From Bradyrhizobium sp. 1 (lineage in GTDB: Bacteria > Pseudomonadota > Alphaproteobacteria > Rhizobiales > Xanthobacteraceae): DNA of 64,000 nt. The stretch covers positions 296,900-360,899 of the forward strand of contig NZ_JADPJH010000002.1 in assembly GCF_023073315.1 (NCBI RefSeq), written 5' to 3'. The notes beneath the pieces are model-generated. The model ran no database searches and was not told where the DNA came from. It saw nothing but the letters and a program-made list of their open reading frames with translations. A program made the position numbers and the translations under genes. Every line of letters begins with the position of its first letter. Within the stretch, counting starts at the first letter, position 1. Below are positions 44,963 to 54,380 of this stretch, one piece after another.

Positions 44963-47092
44963 TCAGAGCAGCCCTGCCCCACGCGCCCATTTGTACTTGG
45001 CGCCGAGCACCTCGACCGGCAGCTCGGTCGAGTAAGCATAGGCCGGGATGCCGTTCTGGTAGAGATATTCGGCGGCTTCCTCGACCTCGACGTCGCCGGC
45101 GAGCGAGGCCACGATGGGCTTCACAAAACCCTTGGCCTCCATCTCCTTCTTCACTTCGACCATGTTGCGGGCGAACACCATCGGCGGCGTGACGATGGTG
45201 TGCCAATAGCCGAGGATCAGCGAATGGATGCGCTCGTCCGTCAGGCCAAGCTTGACCGTGTTGACGTAGGTGATCGGCGGCTCGCCGCCGGTGATATCCA
45301 CAGGATTTCCGGCCGCGCCAAACGGCGGGATGAACTTGCGAAAGGCCGCGTCGAGATCCGCCGGCATCGACATCAGCGAAAGCCCGTTGTCGACGCAGGA
45401 GTCCGACAGCAGCACGCCCGAGCCGCCGGCACCGGTGATGATCAGCACGTTCTCGCCCTTCGGCGTCGGCAGCACCGGCACGCCACGGGCGAATTCGAGC
45501 AACTGACGCAACGAGCGGGCGCGGATCACGCCCGACTGCGCCAGCACATCCTCGTAGATCTTGTCGTTACCGGCGAGCGCGCCGGTGTGAGAGGACGCGG
45601 CCTTGGCGCCGGCCGAGGTGCGGCCGGCCTTGAGCACAACGACCGGCTTCTTCTTGGAGACGCGCTTGGCGGCTTCCGCGAAGGCGCGGCCGTCCTTCAG
45701 GTCTTCGCAATGCTGCGCGATGATCGTCGTGTTCGGATCCTGCTCGAAGAAGGCAAGCAGATCGTCCTCGTCGATGTCGGACTTGTTGCCGAGGCCGACG
45801 ATCGCCGACACGCCCATCTTCGCCGAGCGCGAGAAGCCGATGATCGCCATTCCGATGCCGCCGGACTGCGACGATAGCGCGGCCGAGCCTTTGACGTCGT
45901 AGGCGGTGCAGAAGGTCGCGCAGAGATTGGCCGGGGTATAGTAGAAGCCATAGATATTCGGCCCCATCAGGCGGATGTCGTATTTCTTGCCGATCTCAAC
46001 GATCTCGGCCTGCAATTCCGGCGCGCCCGCTTCGGCAAAGCCCGACGGGATCAGCACGGCGCCCGGGATTTTCTTCTCGCCGCATTCGGTCAGCGCACCG
46101 GCCACGAACTTCGCAGGGATCGCGAACACCGCCGTGTCGATCACACCCGGCACGTCCTTGACGCTCTTGTACGCCTTGTAGCCGAGGATTTCGGCGGCCT
46201 TGGGATGGATCGGATAGATGTCGCCCTTGTAGCCGCCGTTGATGAGGTTCTTCATCACGGAGTTGCCGATCTTGCCGTCCTCGGCGGAAGCGCCAACCAC
46301 GGCGACCGCCTTCGGCTGCATGATGCGGTTCATGGCCGCGACGATCTCTTCGGTCGGGCGCGGCTTCGGCTTCGGCACATAGGCGAAGTCGACGACGATG
46401 CGGACGTCGGCGGCGATCGCGTCCTTTGCAGTCGCAAAGACAGGGTTGAGGTCGAGCTCGACGATCTCAGGGAAATCGGTGACGAGCTGCGAGACCTTGA
46501 CGATCACGTCGGCCAGCGCGGTGCGGTTGACCGGCTCGCCGCCGCGAACGCCCTTCAAGATTTCATGTGCCTGGATGCCGTCGAGCATCGAGAGCGCGTC
46601 TTGCTTGGTCGCGGGCGCGAGGCGGAAGGTGATGTCCTTCAAGACTTCGACCAGCACGCCGCCGAGGCCGAAGGCGACCAGCTTGCCGAACGAGCCGTCG
46701 GTGATCGAGCCTACGATGACTTCGGTGCCGCCGGCCAGCATCTGCTGCACCTGGACGCCCTCGATCTTGGCGTCGGCCTTATACTTCTTGGCGTTGGAGA
46801 GGATGGTCTCGTAGGCCTTCTCGGCGTCTTCTGCCGTCTTGAGGCCGACAATGACGCCGCCGGCTTCCGTCTTGTGGAGAATGTCCGGCGAGACGATCTT
46901 CATCACCACCGGGAAGCCCATGGACGACGCCATCTTGGCGGCTTCGCCACCCGACTTCGCCACGCCCTCCTTCGGCACCGGGATGCCGTAGGCGTCGCAG
47001 ACCAGCTTGCCTTCCGGCGCCGTCAGGCTGCTGCGGTTGTCCGCCTTGACCTGGTCGAGCACCTTGCGGACGGCGTCTTTGGAATTGGACAT
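44963..47092 (-). CDS. NDP-forming acyl-CoA synthetase (acetate--CoA ligase family), oxalate regulon
   Basis: A 709-residue fused enzyme. The N-terminal third is an ATP-grasp domain (KLVCDAYGIPVPKEG; GFPVVMKIVSPDILHKTEAG). It is followed by a CoA-binding domain (AVAVVGASAEDGKIGNSVM) and a succinyl-CoA-ligase-like domain with the phospho-histidine loop SSHTGALAGNDK. Such enzymes make acyl-CoA from an acid, CoA and ATP, giving ADP and phosphate. It is divergent from gntR-oxc-frc, and an oxalate-type operator lies 160 bases upstream of its start. It may form oxalyl-CoA or formyl-CoA directly and so prime the Frc cycle; that is inferred from position. Confidence 0.9.
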   Translation of the reverse strand: MSNSKDAVRKVLDQVKADNRSSLTAPEGKLVCDAYGIPVPKEGVAKSGGEAAKMASSMGFPVVMKIVSPDILHKTEAGGVIVGLKTAEDAEKAYETILSNAKKYKADAKIEGVQVQQMLAGGTEVIVGSITDGSFGKLVAFGLGGVLVEVLKDITFRLAPATKQDALSMLDGIQAHEILKGVRGGEPVNRTALADVIVKVSQLVTDFPEIVELDLNPVFATAKDAIAADVRIVVDFAYVPKPKPRPTEEIVAAMNRIMQPKAVAVVGASAEDGKIGNSVMKNLINGGYKGDIYPIHPKAAEILGYKAYKSVKDVPGVIDTAVFAIPAKFVAGALTECGEKKIPGAVLIPSGFAEAGAPELQAEIVEIGKKYDIRLMGPNIYGFYYTPANLCATFCTAYDVKGSAALSSQSGGIGMAIIGFSRSAKMGVSAIVGLGNKSDIDEDDLLAFFEQDPNTTIIAQHCEDLKDGRAFAEAAKRVSKKKPVVVLKAGRTSAGAKAASSHTGALAGNDKIYEDVLAQSGVIRARSLRQLLEFARGVPVLPTPKGENVLIITGAGGSGVLLSDSCVDNGLSLMSMPADLDAAFRKFIPPFGAAGNPVDITGGEPPITYVNTVKLGLTDERIHSLILGYWHTIVTPPMVFARNMVEVKKEMEAKGFVKPIVASLAGDVEVEEAAEYLYQNGIPAYAYSTELPVEVLGAKYKWARGAGLL

Positions 47093-47251
47093 GTGGCTTC
47101 TCCCTTGACCTTGGTTCTTGCGTTCTCAAAGCGCGCGCATGTTGCGGCTGCCCGTGATCCTTGCCATTCGCCGCGCTCTGTTCCATGTCGCGGAATGGAG
47201 TGGCATAAAGCCAAGATTACTCCGCCGCTTTGGATCAAAAATGGCTGGCGA

Positions 47252-47268
47252 TGGCATTTGGTATGCCA
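47252..47268. promoter_or_regulatory. oxalate-regulon operator, site a
   Basis: TGGCAT-TTGGT-ATGCCA is a perfect 6-5-6 inverted repeat in the divergent region between the acyl-CoA synthetase and gntR. The inner TGGTATGCCA is the core shared with site b. Proposed binding site of the GntR/FCD regulator encoded at 47406. Confidence 0.6.
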
Positions 47269-47332
47269 GAAGCCAACTTGTCAAGCTGCAGCGCAGCTTA
47301 GAACGCTGCAAAAAATAGGCAGCTTGACATTC

Positions 47333-47349
47333 TGGTATTTGGTATGCCA
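47333..47349. promoter_or_regulatory. oxalate-regulon operator, site b
   Basis: TGGTAT-TTGGT-ATGCCA, one mismatch from site a, lies 57 bases upstream of the gntR start. TTGACA at 47324-47329, 3 bases before it, could be a -35 box, placing the site inside the promoter as expected for repression and autoregulation. Confidence 0.6.
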
Positions 47350-47405
47350 AAAACTTTCCAGTTAATATTCCTGTAAAAGACGACTCCCACTGGAGGAGAA
47401 TCGTC

Positions 47406-48137
47406 GTGTCACTGCGGAAACCAACCAAGGCGTTGCCGAACATGGCCGAGGCGGACATCTCAATCGTTCGTATTGCCCCGGAGAGCAGCTTCAAGAACAA
47501 GGCGTATGACGCCTTGAAGGAAGCCATCCTCAAGATGGACATCTACTCGACGCCCGAGCCGGTCATGCTCGACGAGCGCGCGCTGTCCGAACGGCTGGGT
47601 GTCAGTCGCACCCCGATCCGCGAAGCAATCGCGATGCTCGAGCAGGACGGTTTCGTGAAGACCGTTCCGCGCCGCGGCATCATGGTGGTGCGCCGGACCA
47701 AGACCGAGATCGTCGACATGATCCGCGCCTGGGCGGCGCTGGAGAGCATGGCGGCCCGCCTCATCACCACCACCGCGCGCAAGAAAGACATCACGGCACT
47801 GCGCGACTATTTCAAGGACTTCAGCAAGGACCGCCTGCCTGAAGATCACGTCGAGGAATATTCGCGCGCCAACATCGCCTTCCATCAGGCGCTGATCTCG
47901 CTGTCGGAATCGTCGGTGCTGGTCGATCTCACCAACGACCTCCTGCTGCACGTGCGCGGCTACCGGCAACTGACCATCGGACGCAAGGATCGCACCGCGA
48001 CGTCCCTGCCCGAACATCTCGGCATGATCGAAGCGCTGGAATCGCGCGACACCGAGCTCGCAGAGAAGCGCACCCGCGACCACACCCTCGGCCTTGCCGC
48101 CTACGTCGAAGCGCACGGCCAGGAATTGTTCAACTAG
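47406..48137 (+). CDS. GntR family regulator (FCD/FadR type), probable oxalate regulator
   Basis: A 243-residue regulator: N-terminal GntR winged helix (KAYDALKEAILKMDIYST; LSERLGVSRTPIREAIAMLEQDGFV) and C-terminal FCD ligand domain with metal-binding His residues (IAFHQALISLSES; GMIEALESRD). The GTG start at 47406 has GGAGG nine bases upstream; an ATG at 47442 is an alternative. It is the first gene of gntR-oxc-frc. Six related 17-bp inverted repeats stand upstream of oxalate genes, so it probably responds to oxalate, oxalyl-CoA or glyoxylate. Confidence 0.92.
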   Translation: MSLRKPTKALPNMAEADISIVRIAPESSFKNKAYDALKEAILKMDIYSTPEPVMLDERALSERLGVSRTPIREAIAMLEQDGFVKTVPRRGIMVVRRTKTEIVDMIRAWAALESMAARLITTTARKKDITALRDYFKDFSKDRLPEDHVEEYSRANIAFHQALISLSESSVLVDLTNDLLLHVRGYRQLTIGRKDRTATSLPEHLGMIEALESRDTELAEKRTRDHTLGLAAYVEAHGQELFN

Positions 48138-48197
48138 CAACGTTCACCAGAAGGGCGAAAAATTCGCCCCACTATTGAGACCAGGGAGACAAGGCCC

Positions 48198-49931
48198 ATG
48201 CTGAACACCGCGACCAAGTCCGAAGCACCGGGCACCGAGCAGGAGCTGACGGATGGCTTTCATCTCGTCATCGACGCGCTCAAGCTGAACGGCATCAACA
48301 CCATCTATAATGTGCCGGGCATCCCGATCACGGATCTGGGCCGCATGGCGCAGGCCGAAGGCATTCGCATGATCTCGTTCCGCCACGAGCAGAACGCCGG
48401 TTATGCGGCAGGCATCGCCGGCTACCTCACCAAGAAGCCCGGCATCTGCCTCACAGTCTCCGCGCCCGGCTTCCTCAATGGTCTCACCGCGCTCGCGCAC
48501 GCCACCACCAACTGCTATCCGATGATCCTGATCTCGGGCTCCTCCGAGCGCGAGATCGTCGACCTCCAGCAGGGCGACTACGAAGAGATGGACCAGCTCG
48601 CGATTGCGAAGCCGCTGTGCAAGGCGGCCTATCGCGTGCTGCACGCTCAGGACATCGGCATTGGTCTCGCCCGCGCCATCCGCGCCGCGGTCTCGGGCCG
48701 TCCGGGCGGCGTCTATCTCGACCTGCCGGCAAAGCTGTTCGGCCAGGTCATGAACGCCGATGCCGGCCAGAAGTCGCTGGTGAAGGTGATCGACGCAGCG
48801 CCTGCGCAGATCCCCTCGCCCGCTTCGATCAAGCGCGCGCTCGATGTTCTGAAGAGCGCAAAACGTCCGCTGATCATCCTCGGCAAGGGCGCGGCCTACG
48901 CGCAGGCTGACGAAGAAATCAAAACCTTCGTCGAGAAGAGCGGCGTGCCGTTCCTGCCGATGAGCATGGCCAAGGGCCTGCTCTCCGACACGCACCCGCA
49001 ATGCGCCGGCGCTGCCCGCTCGACGGTCCTGAAAGAATCCGACGTCGTGCTGCTGATCGGCGCCCGTTTGAACTGGCTGCTCTCGCACGGCAAGGGCAAG
49101 AGCTGGGGCGAAGCGCCCAAGAAGTTCATCCAGGTCGACATCGAGCCGCGTGAGATGGACTCCAACGTCGAGATCGTCGCGCCCGTCGTCGGCGACATCG
49201 GCTCGGTCGTCTCGGCCTTCAACCAGGCGATTGCCACCGGTTGGACCGCGCCGCCGGCCGAATGGACCAAAGCGATTGCGTCCAAGCGCGACGAGAACGT
49301 CGCCAAGATGGCGCCGAAGCTCATGAACAACAAATCGCCGATGGATTATCACGGCGCGCTCGGCGTCTTGAAGAACGTGATCAAGGATCACCCCGAGGCG
49401 ATCCTCGTCAACGAAGGCGCCAACACGCTCGACCTCGCCCGCGGCGTCATCGACATGTACAAACCGCGCAAGCGTCTCGACGTCGGCACCTGGGGCGTGA
49501 TGGGCATCGGCATGGGCCAGGCGATCGCGGCCACGCTGGAGACCGGTCACCCCGTGCTCGCAGTGGAAGGCGACTCGGCCTTCGGCTTCTCCGGCATGGA
49601 GGTCGAGACCATCTGCCGCTACAACCTTCCGATCTGCATCGTCATCTTCAACAATGACGGCATCTATCGCGGCACCGACGTCAACAGCGTCAACGCCGAT
49701 CCCGCGACGACGGTGTTCGTCAAGGGCGCGCGCTACGACAAGATGATGGAAGCCTTTGGCGGCGTCGGCGTGAACGCGACCTCGCCGGACGAGCTCAAGC
49801 GCGCCGTCAACGAGGCGATGGCCTCGGGCAAGCCGACCCTCATCAACGCGGTGATCGATCCGGCCGCCGGCTCGGAGAGCGGCCGCATCGGCAACCTCAA
49901 TCCGCAGAGCGTTTTGCAGAAGAAAAAGTAA
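48198..49931 (+). CDS. oxc: oxalyl-CoA decarboxylase
   Basis: A 577-residue ThDP enzyme closely resembling characterised Oxc (about 565 residues). It has [40 protein letters not shown] with the cofactor glutamate, [20 protein letters not shown] and the ThDP motif [15 protein letters not shown] with [10 protein letters not shown]. It converts oxalyl-CoA to formyl-CoA and CO2. The start follows AGGGAG. It lies 60 bases after gntR and 63 bases before frc in one operon. Confidence 0.96.
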   Translation: MLNTATKSEAPGTEQELTDGFHLVIDALKLNGINTIYNVPGIPITDLGRMAQAEGIRMISFRHEQNAGYAAGIAGYLTKKPGICLTVSAPGFLNGLTALAHATTNCYPMILISGSSEREIVDLQQGDYEEMDQLAIAKPLCKAAYRVLHAQDIGIGLARAIRAAVSGRPGGVYLDLPAKLFGQVMNADAGQKSLVKVIDAAPAQIPSPASIKRALDVLKSAKRPLIILGKGAAYAQADEEIKTFVEKSGVPFLPMSMAKGLLSDTHPQCAGAARSTVLKESDVVLLIGARLNWLLSHGKGKSWGEAPKKFIQVDIEPREMDSNVEIVAPVVGDIGSVVSAFNQAIATGWTAPPAEWTKAIASKRDENVAKMAPKLMNNKSPMDYHGALGVLKNVIKDHPEAILVNEGANTLDLARGVIDMYKPRKRLDVGTWGVMGIGMGQAIAATLETGHPVLAVEGDSAFGFSGMEVETICRYNLPICIVIFNNDGIYRGTDVNSVNADPATTVFVKGARYDKMMEAFGGVGVNATSPDELKRAVNEAMASGKPTLINAVIDPAAGSESGRIGNLNPQSVLQKKK

Positions 49932-49994
49932 GTCCACCCCTCAACCCTTTAATCCCTGCGGTTGGCGGGGGCAGACAGAGTACGGAGCAACACC

Positions 49995-51272
49995 ATGACC
50001 AAAGCGCTCGAGGGCGTTCGCATTCTCGATTTCACCCACGTCCAGTCAGGACCGACCTGCACGCAGTTGCTCGCCTGGTTCGGCGCCGACGTGATCAAGG
50101 TGGAACGTCCGGGCGTGGGTGACATCACCCGCGGCCAGCTGCAGGACATCCCGAACGTGGACAGCCTGTATTTCACCATGCTCAACCACAACAAGCGCTC
50201 GATCACGCTCGACACCAAGAACCCCAAGGGCAAGGAAGTCCTCACCGAGCTGATCAAGAAGTGCGACGTGCTGGTCGAGAATTTCGGCCCCGGCGTGCTC
50301 GACCGCATGGGCTTCCCCTGGGAGAAGATCCAGTCGATCAATCCGAAGATGATCGTCGCCTCGATCAAGGGCTTTGGTCCCGGACCGTACGAAGACTGCA
50401 AGGTCTATGAGAACGTCGCGCAGTGCACCGGCGGCGCCGCCTCCACCACCGGCTTCCGCGACGGCCTGCCGCTCGTCACAGGCGCGCAGATCGGCGACAG
50501 CGGCACCGGCCTGCATCTGGCGCTCGGCATCGTCACCGCGCTCTATCAGCGCACGCATTCCGGCAAGGGCCAGAAGGTCACCGCCGCGATGCAGGACGGT
50601 GTCTTGAACCTCGCGCGCGTCAAACTGCGCGACCAGCAGCGCCTCGCTCACGGCCCCCTCAAGGAATACAGCCAGTTCGGCGAAGGCATTCCGTTCGGCG
50701 ATGCCGTGCCGCGCGCCGGCAATGATTCCGGCGGTGGCCAGCCCGGCCGCATCCTGAAGTGCAAGGGTTGGGAGACCGATCCCAACGCCTACATCTACTT
50801 CATCACCCAGGCCCCGGTCTGGGAGAAGATCTGCGACGTGATCGGCGAGCCGACCTGGAAGACCGATCCGAACTATTCGAAGCCGGCGGTCCGCCTGCCG
50901 CGCCTGAACGAAATCTTCGGTCGCATCGAACAGTGGACCATGACGAAGACCAAGTTCGAGGCGATGGAAATCCTCAACAAGGACGACATCCCCTGCGGCC
51001 CGATTCTGTCGATGAAGGAGATCGCCGAGGACCAGTCGCTGCGCGCGACCGGCACCGTGGTCGAGGTCGACCACCCCACCCGCGGCAAGTACATCTCGGT
51101 CGGCAATCCGATCAAGCTGTCGGACTCGGCCAGCGACGTCACCCGCTCGCCGCTGCTCGGCGAGCACACCGACGAGATCCTGCGCGCAGTGCTCGGCTTC
51201 AGCGATCACCAGGTCGCCGATATCCACAAGTCCGGCGCACTTGACCCGCCGCAGAAGCAGGCCGCCGAGTAA
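49995..51272 (+). CDS. frc: formyl-CoA:oxalate CoA-transferase
   Basis: A 425-residue class III CoA-transferase of the expected length (428 in Oxalobacter). It begins [20 protein letters not shown], has the catalytic aspartate in [17 protein letters not shown] and the glycine loop [18 protein letters not shown]. It moves CoA from formyl-CoA to oxalate, giving oxalyl-CoA and formate. Start at 49995 follows ACGGAG. A strong terminator follows, ending the gntR-oxc-frc operon. Confidence 0.96.
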   Translation: MTKALEGVRILDFTHVQSGPTCTQLLAWFGADVIKVERPGVGDITRGQLQDIPNVDSLYFTMLNHNKRSITLDTKNPKGKEVLTELIKKCDVLVENFGPGVLDRMGFPWEKIQSINPKMIVASIKGFGPGPYEDCKVYENVAQCTGGAASTTGFRDGLPLVTGAQIGDSGTGLHLALGIVTALYQRTHSGKGQKVTAAMQDGVLNLARVKLRDQQRLAHGPLKEYSQFGEGIPFGDAVPRAGNDSGGGQPGRILKCKGWETDPNAYIYFITQAPVWEKICDVIGEPTWKTDPNYSKPAVRLPRLNEIFGRIEQWTMTKTKFEAMEILNKDDIPCGPILSMKEIAEDQSLRATGTVVEVDHPTRGKYISVGNPIKLSDSASDVTRSPLLGEHTDEILRAVLGFSDHQVADIHKSGALDPPQKQAAE

Positions 51273-51295
51273 GCGGACTTCAGATCGAAGAGACG

Positions 51296-51325
51296 AAAAG
51301 GCCGCCTGATGAGGCGGCCTTTTTG
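51296..51325 (+). terminator. rho-independent terminator after frc
   Basis: AAAAGGCCGCC and GGCGGCCTTTT pair around TGATGA-type loop bases and run into a five-T tract. It lies 24 bases after the frc stop. Confidence 0.88.
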
Positions 51326-51790
51326 CATGAGAAACCCGTCGCGGGTGGAGGCTCAAACCAAAAACTGAAAAACAACCCCATGCACAGTAGCCAACCCCTT
51401 GGCGACAAACGTATTTCGTATTTTACGAAATTCATTTGACGCGTCGGGCAAAACAGGGGTATGATGCCATCATCCAAAGAAGCGAATGTCCTTGACCGGC
51501 AAAGAGCGCTCAAGGCTTGCCGCGTCGGGCGAGCCAACGCTCAATTCAAGAAATTCCGAGGAACCGATGCCGCCGCGGCCTGTTATTGGTTTGAGCGGTG
51601 TGATCTCATAAGTGACAGCGCACCGCCTTCGCAGCGAGTCGCTGGCCGCCTCGCAAATGACTTACCCAGCGTCAAAGAATTGCCCTGCGTCAAAGAATCG
51701 CCCAGCGTTAAAGAATTGATCGCTTGCGAGCGGGAGTCGTCGCGTCCGGCACGTGCCGGGACCGAGTTCGTTGATTAAATCGAGGTCGAA
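51326..51790. other. gene-poor stretch with repeat and 3 x 18-bp tandem array
   Basis: No convincing gene. The first part is repeat copy 1 (51413-51474). At 51665-51718 three 18-base units of the form CCCAGCGTCAAAGAATTG follow one another (second unit CCCTGCGTCAAAGAATCG, third CCCAGCGTTAAAGAATTG). A 105-codon open frame (51461-51778) starts inside the repeat and reads through the array; it has no ribosome site or protein-like composition and is not called. Confidence 0.6.
51413..51474. repeat. dispersed 62-bp repeat, copy 1
   Basis: It contains the small dyad TTCGTATTTTACGAA, then TTGACGCGTCGGGCAAAACA and GGGGTATGATGCCATCATC. A second copy at 53094-53155 shares nearly all of this. The paired copies flank the small genes and cspA. 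Confidence 0.7.
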
Positions 51791-51973
51791 ATGTTGAGAG
51801 ATCAATCATCTGATCGCGCCAAGCGTGAAGCCGACAAGGCGTTCAAGCCCGTCAAAGCGCACAAGCCGGTGAATGACTACGTGAAGGCCCAGCACTCCTT
51901 TGACGAGAACCGAGAGCGGTTGAAAGCCGAGCGATTGGCGCGTGAGGCCAAGCCGGGCAGCCGCTCCGAATAG
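51791..51973 (+). CDS. small charged protein, unknown
   Basis: A 60-residue, Lys/Arg/Glu-rich protein (AKREADKAFKPVKAHKPVND; ENRERLKAERLAREAKPGS) likely to be largely helical. The ATG has GAGG six to nine bases upstream. No domain is recognised. Regular composition and ribosome site favour a real gene. Confidence 0.6.
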   Translation: MLRDQSSDRAKREADKAFKPVKAHKPVNDYVKAQHSFDENRERLKAERLAREAKPGSRSE

Positions 51974-52040
51974 GAAGCGCTCCATGCATGGTCCCGTTTG
52001 AGGCGCGAACCAAGGCGCTGCGTCGAAATCTGCGCCCGAG

Positions 52041-52265
52041 CTAAAGCATCGAGAGCACGACGATCCCGTCTTCGAGCTCGCCTGAAGCCAGCCGCGTCCG
52101 CGCGATGCGCTCGAATTCGGTTCGATTCTTCTGAAGATAGCTGAAGGCCTGCTTCTGCGTCAGAAATGTCGTCGCAAGCCGGCACATCTGTCGGCCCGCG
52201 CCAAGCGCGAGGAAAAAGGTGATTGTGCCACCGCTGTCCGACTTGATTCTAGGCAAGACCCGCAC
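52041..52265 (-). CDS. small protein, unknown (possibly DUF1488-like)
   Basis: A 74-residue frame with GTG start. Its second half, RLATTFLTQKQAFSYLQKNR through EFERIARTRLASGELEDGIV, looks like a compact alpha/beta protein of the DUF1488 kind, but the match is only impressionistic. Ribosome site weak. Convergent with the preceding small gene. Confidence 0.45.
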   Translation of the reverse strand: MRVLPRIKSDSGGTITFFLALGAGRQMCRLATTFLTQKQAFSYLQKNRTEFERIARTRLASGELEDGIVVLSML

Positions 52266-52320
52266 TCTTTAGCATGTGACCGGTCCTCTCCAGATTTTCG
52301 TCTGACGCTGTGGAAGCCGA

Positions 52321-52563
52321 CTATTGCGGCAGCTTCTTCTTGCGCTTCGTCGGGGCAGGCCCGGGCAACGATGCTTCAAGAGTCGCGTCGGCCGCTTCCT
52401 TGGCCTGACGCAATTCTCGAAGCCGCGCCATGTTCTTGCGAACGTCGACGGATTGCTTTTCGGCATCCGCCATGGCCCGCGCGCCTTCTTCAGCGGCCAA
52501 ACGCTGGCGATTGGAACGGGCGATAGCTTCGGGTGACTGTTCGGCCGATTTCTTGGCGCTCAT
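52321..52563 (-). CDS. small charged helical protein, unknown
   Basis: An 80-residue protein with a long charged helix (AIARSNRQRLAAEEGARAMA; VRKNMARLRELRQAKEAADA) and a basic tail KRKKKLPQ. The ATG at 52563 follows AGGATG at good spacing. No known domain. Lies 99 bases downstream of cspA on the same strand. Confidence 0.68.
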   Translation of the reverse strand: MSAKKSAEQSPEAIARSNRQRLAAEEGARAMADAEKQSVDVRKNMARLRELRQAKEAADATLEASLPGPAPTKRKKKLPQ

Positions 52564-52662
52564 TATTCATCCTGGCTCGGCAACGGACAAAACCCGCTCA
52601 ATCCGGGGATCGAGCGGGCAGCAAGGCCGTTTCAGTACATCCGTGAAACGGCGCCAGAGCCT

Positions 52663-52872
52663 TTAGGCCAGCGAGAGGTTCTCTGCGCTGACCTTGCCCC
52701 GCATCTTGTCGGTCTTGGCCTCGAAGTTGACCTTTTGGCCCTCAGCGAGACCCGAAAGACCAGCCCGCTCGACCGCGCTGATGTGAACGAACACATCGTT
52801 GCCGCCGTCGTCGGGCTGAATGAATCCAAAGCCCTTCTGGCCGTTGAACCACTTCACAGTACCTGTCGCCAT
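52663..52872 (-). CDS. cspA: cold shock protein CspA family
   Basis: A 69-residue single cold-shock domain with both RNA-binding motifs, [18 protein letters not shown] and [14 protein letters not shown]. It binds single-stranded RNA or DNA. The ATG at 52872 has TGGAG nine bases upstream; a longer frame upstream to 53034 is untranslated leader, which is typically long in csp genes. Confidence 0.95.
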   Translation of the reverse strand: MATGTVKWFNGQKGFGFIQPDDGGNDVFVHISAVERAGLSGLAEGQKVNFEAKTDKMRGKVSAENLSLA

Positions 52873-53214
52873 TTTCTTCTCCAAAGCGCATACGCGCGGG
52901 GGTTCCGCGTGACACCCACGCAGAACCAATTCAATTCGTCGATGTCTATGGAAAAGGAGCCCGCGGGCGCATTCAACAAGGCACAGCGGCTGAACGAACG
53001 GCTCTAGCGTATACCTGATCACCGTCATTTGCAAGGCTGGACCAGATTCAATTGCCCCACGCGCTCAGCGGGGTTTTTGCCATGGGGGGCATGATTTCGT
53101 ATTTTACGAATAAGCGTTGACGCGTCGGGCAAAACAGGGGCATTATGCCATCATCGGAAAAGCTGATGTCTGCCCGGCGAACAGCACTTCGCGGCGCCTC
53201 ACCGATCGCGAAGC
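52873..53214. other. cspA leader region and repeat copy 2
   Basis: No gene seen. The first 150 or so bases upstream of cspA probably form its promoter and long leader. The rest includes the dispersed repeat copy 2 and the end of the downstream hydrolase gene spacer. Confidence 0.6.
53094..53155. repeat. dispersed 62-bp repeat, copy 2
   Basis: Same order as copy 1: ATTTCGTATTTTACGAA, TTGACGCGTCGGGCAAAACA, then GGGGCATTATGCCATCATC. Differences from copy 1 are a few single bases around 53110-53116 and 53141-53144. Same orientation as copy 1. Confidence 0.7.
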
Positions 53215-54183
53215 TCATTGCTCTCCGAGCTGCTCGCGAAAATACTTCACGACCGCCGCATTGAACGCGCGGTGGAAGCCGACCCTGTCGAATCCCGCCG
53301 GCGTATCGGTGCAGATGCGCGGGACGGCTGCCGCAAGCTCGGCCGAGCAAGGCGCGAGGAAAGCAAAATGCCCGGCCGGCACGACATGAATCTCGGGCTT
53401 GCCCGGCAATCCCTCCGCGACGCGCTCCGTACCCGAACCGTCGCCGACGCCGGGGCCGCCGAACTGCGAGCGCCAGAACTGGAACGGCACCTTGACCACG
53501 GCGAGATTCTCCCGCGTCAGGGTGCCCGGCGCAGGATCGACGATGACGGCAGTGCGGATACGCGCATCCTGGATCGGCTCAGGCGGAGTCTCGCCATTGT
53601 GAAGCTCTGCGCAAGCGCCGGTCGTCTCCTTGCAAAAACCGGCGACCCGCGCGAAATCCGGCCTGGTGCCCATCAGCACGAAGCCGGTCGCACCGCCCAG
53701 CGAGAAACCGAAGAAGCCGACCTTGGCGGGATCAATCACCGCCCTGTCCTTCCACTCGTTCAAGACGAAGTCGAGCAGGCGCACGATGTCCGCCGGACGC
53801 GATTTCCAAACCGAGAGAGTGTCGCGCCGCGAGGAATCGTTGGTGGTGTCACCGGGATGATTGATGGCGGCGACGACGAAGCCTGCATCGGCCAACGCCT
53901 CCTCGGTGTCGTGGTTCGCACCGAACCACCCGCCCCGGCCATGCGAGAAGATTACCAGTGGCAGCTTTGCCCCCGTGACGGGACAATCCTTCACGCCCTT
54001 CAGTTCGAAATCGGCGCCGACCGAAAGACTGCCGAGCACGACATGCGTCGGCTCGGCCGCGCACGGATACCAGATCGCGCCCGACAGCGCCGGATCGGAG
54101 TCGAGGAGCTGAATGCCTGCGGCCCTGGCGGATGAGCCAAGACAGCAGAGTGCGATAGCGAAAGCCCAAAGTGTCCTGCGCAA
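53215..54183 (-). CDS. secreted alpha/beta hydrolase (dienelactone hydrolase/PAF-acetylhydrolase-like)
   Basis: A 322-residue hydrolase with a signal peptide (LWAFAIALCCLGSSARA), the oxyanion region LVIFSHGRGGW and the nucleophile elbow FFGFSLGGATGF. The His in VVPAGHFAFLAPC is a likely catalytic residue. Family members hydrolyse esters or lactones; substrate unknown. Several cysteines suggest disulfides in the periplasm. It stands alone. Confidence 0.85.
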   Translation of the reverse strand: MRRTLWAFAIALCCLGSSARAAGIQLLDSDPALSGAIWYPCAAEPTHVVLGSLSVGADFELKGVKDCPVTGAKLPLVIFSHGRGGWFGANHDTEEALADAGFVVAAINHPGDTTNDSSRRDTLSVWKSRPADIVRLLDFVLNEWKDRAVIDPAKVGFFGFSLGGATGFVLMGTRPDFARVAGFCKETTGACAELHNGETPPEPIQDARIRTAVIVDPAPGTLTRENLAVVKVPFQFWRSQFGGPGVGDGSGTERVAEGLPGKPEIHVVPAGHFAFLAPCSAELAAAVPRICTDTPAGFDRVGFHRAFNAAVVKYFREQLGEQ

Positions 54184-54380
54184 CGGAGCCCCCTGATTTC
54201 TCGCGGGAGTTGAGCGAGGAACGATAGCGGAAATGTGGCTTCAATGATCAGGCTAGTCGCTCGGGCTAAGGTTTGCACTCAAATCAGCTTACCAACGCAA
54301 AGCGGAAGCCTACCTCCTCGAACGTGTTCGGCGGCTTGTGACCCGGAATGGACGTCACCGGAGGGCGAGCCGCCTTGTGC

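Noticed and set aside
48144..49937. 597-codon minus-strand frame
   Set aside because: It is the exact antisense shadow of oxc; Arg/Asp/Val-rich low-information composition, no motif.
51665..51718. Possible CRISPR array
   Set aside because: Three adjacent 18-bp units with no spacers and no cas genes; a simple tandem repeat.
51461..51778. 105-codon plus-strand frame
   Set aside because: Starts inside the dispersed repeat, has no ribosome site, and its most regular part is the 18-bp tandem array.
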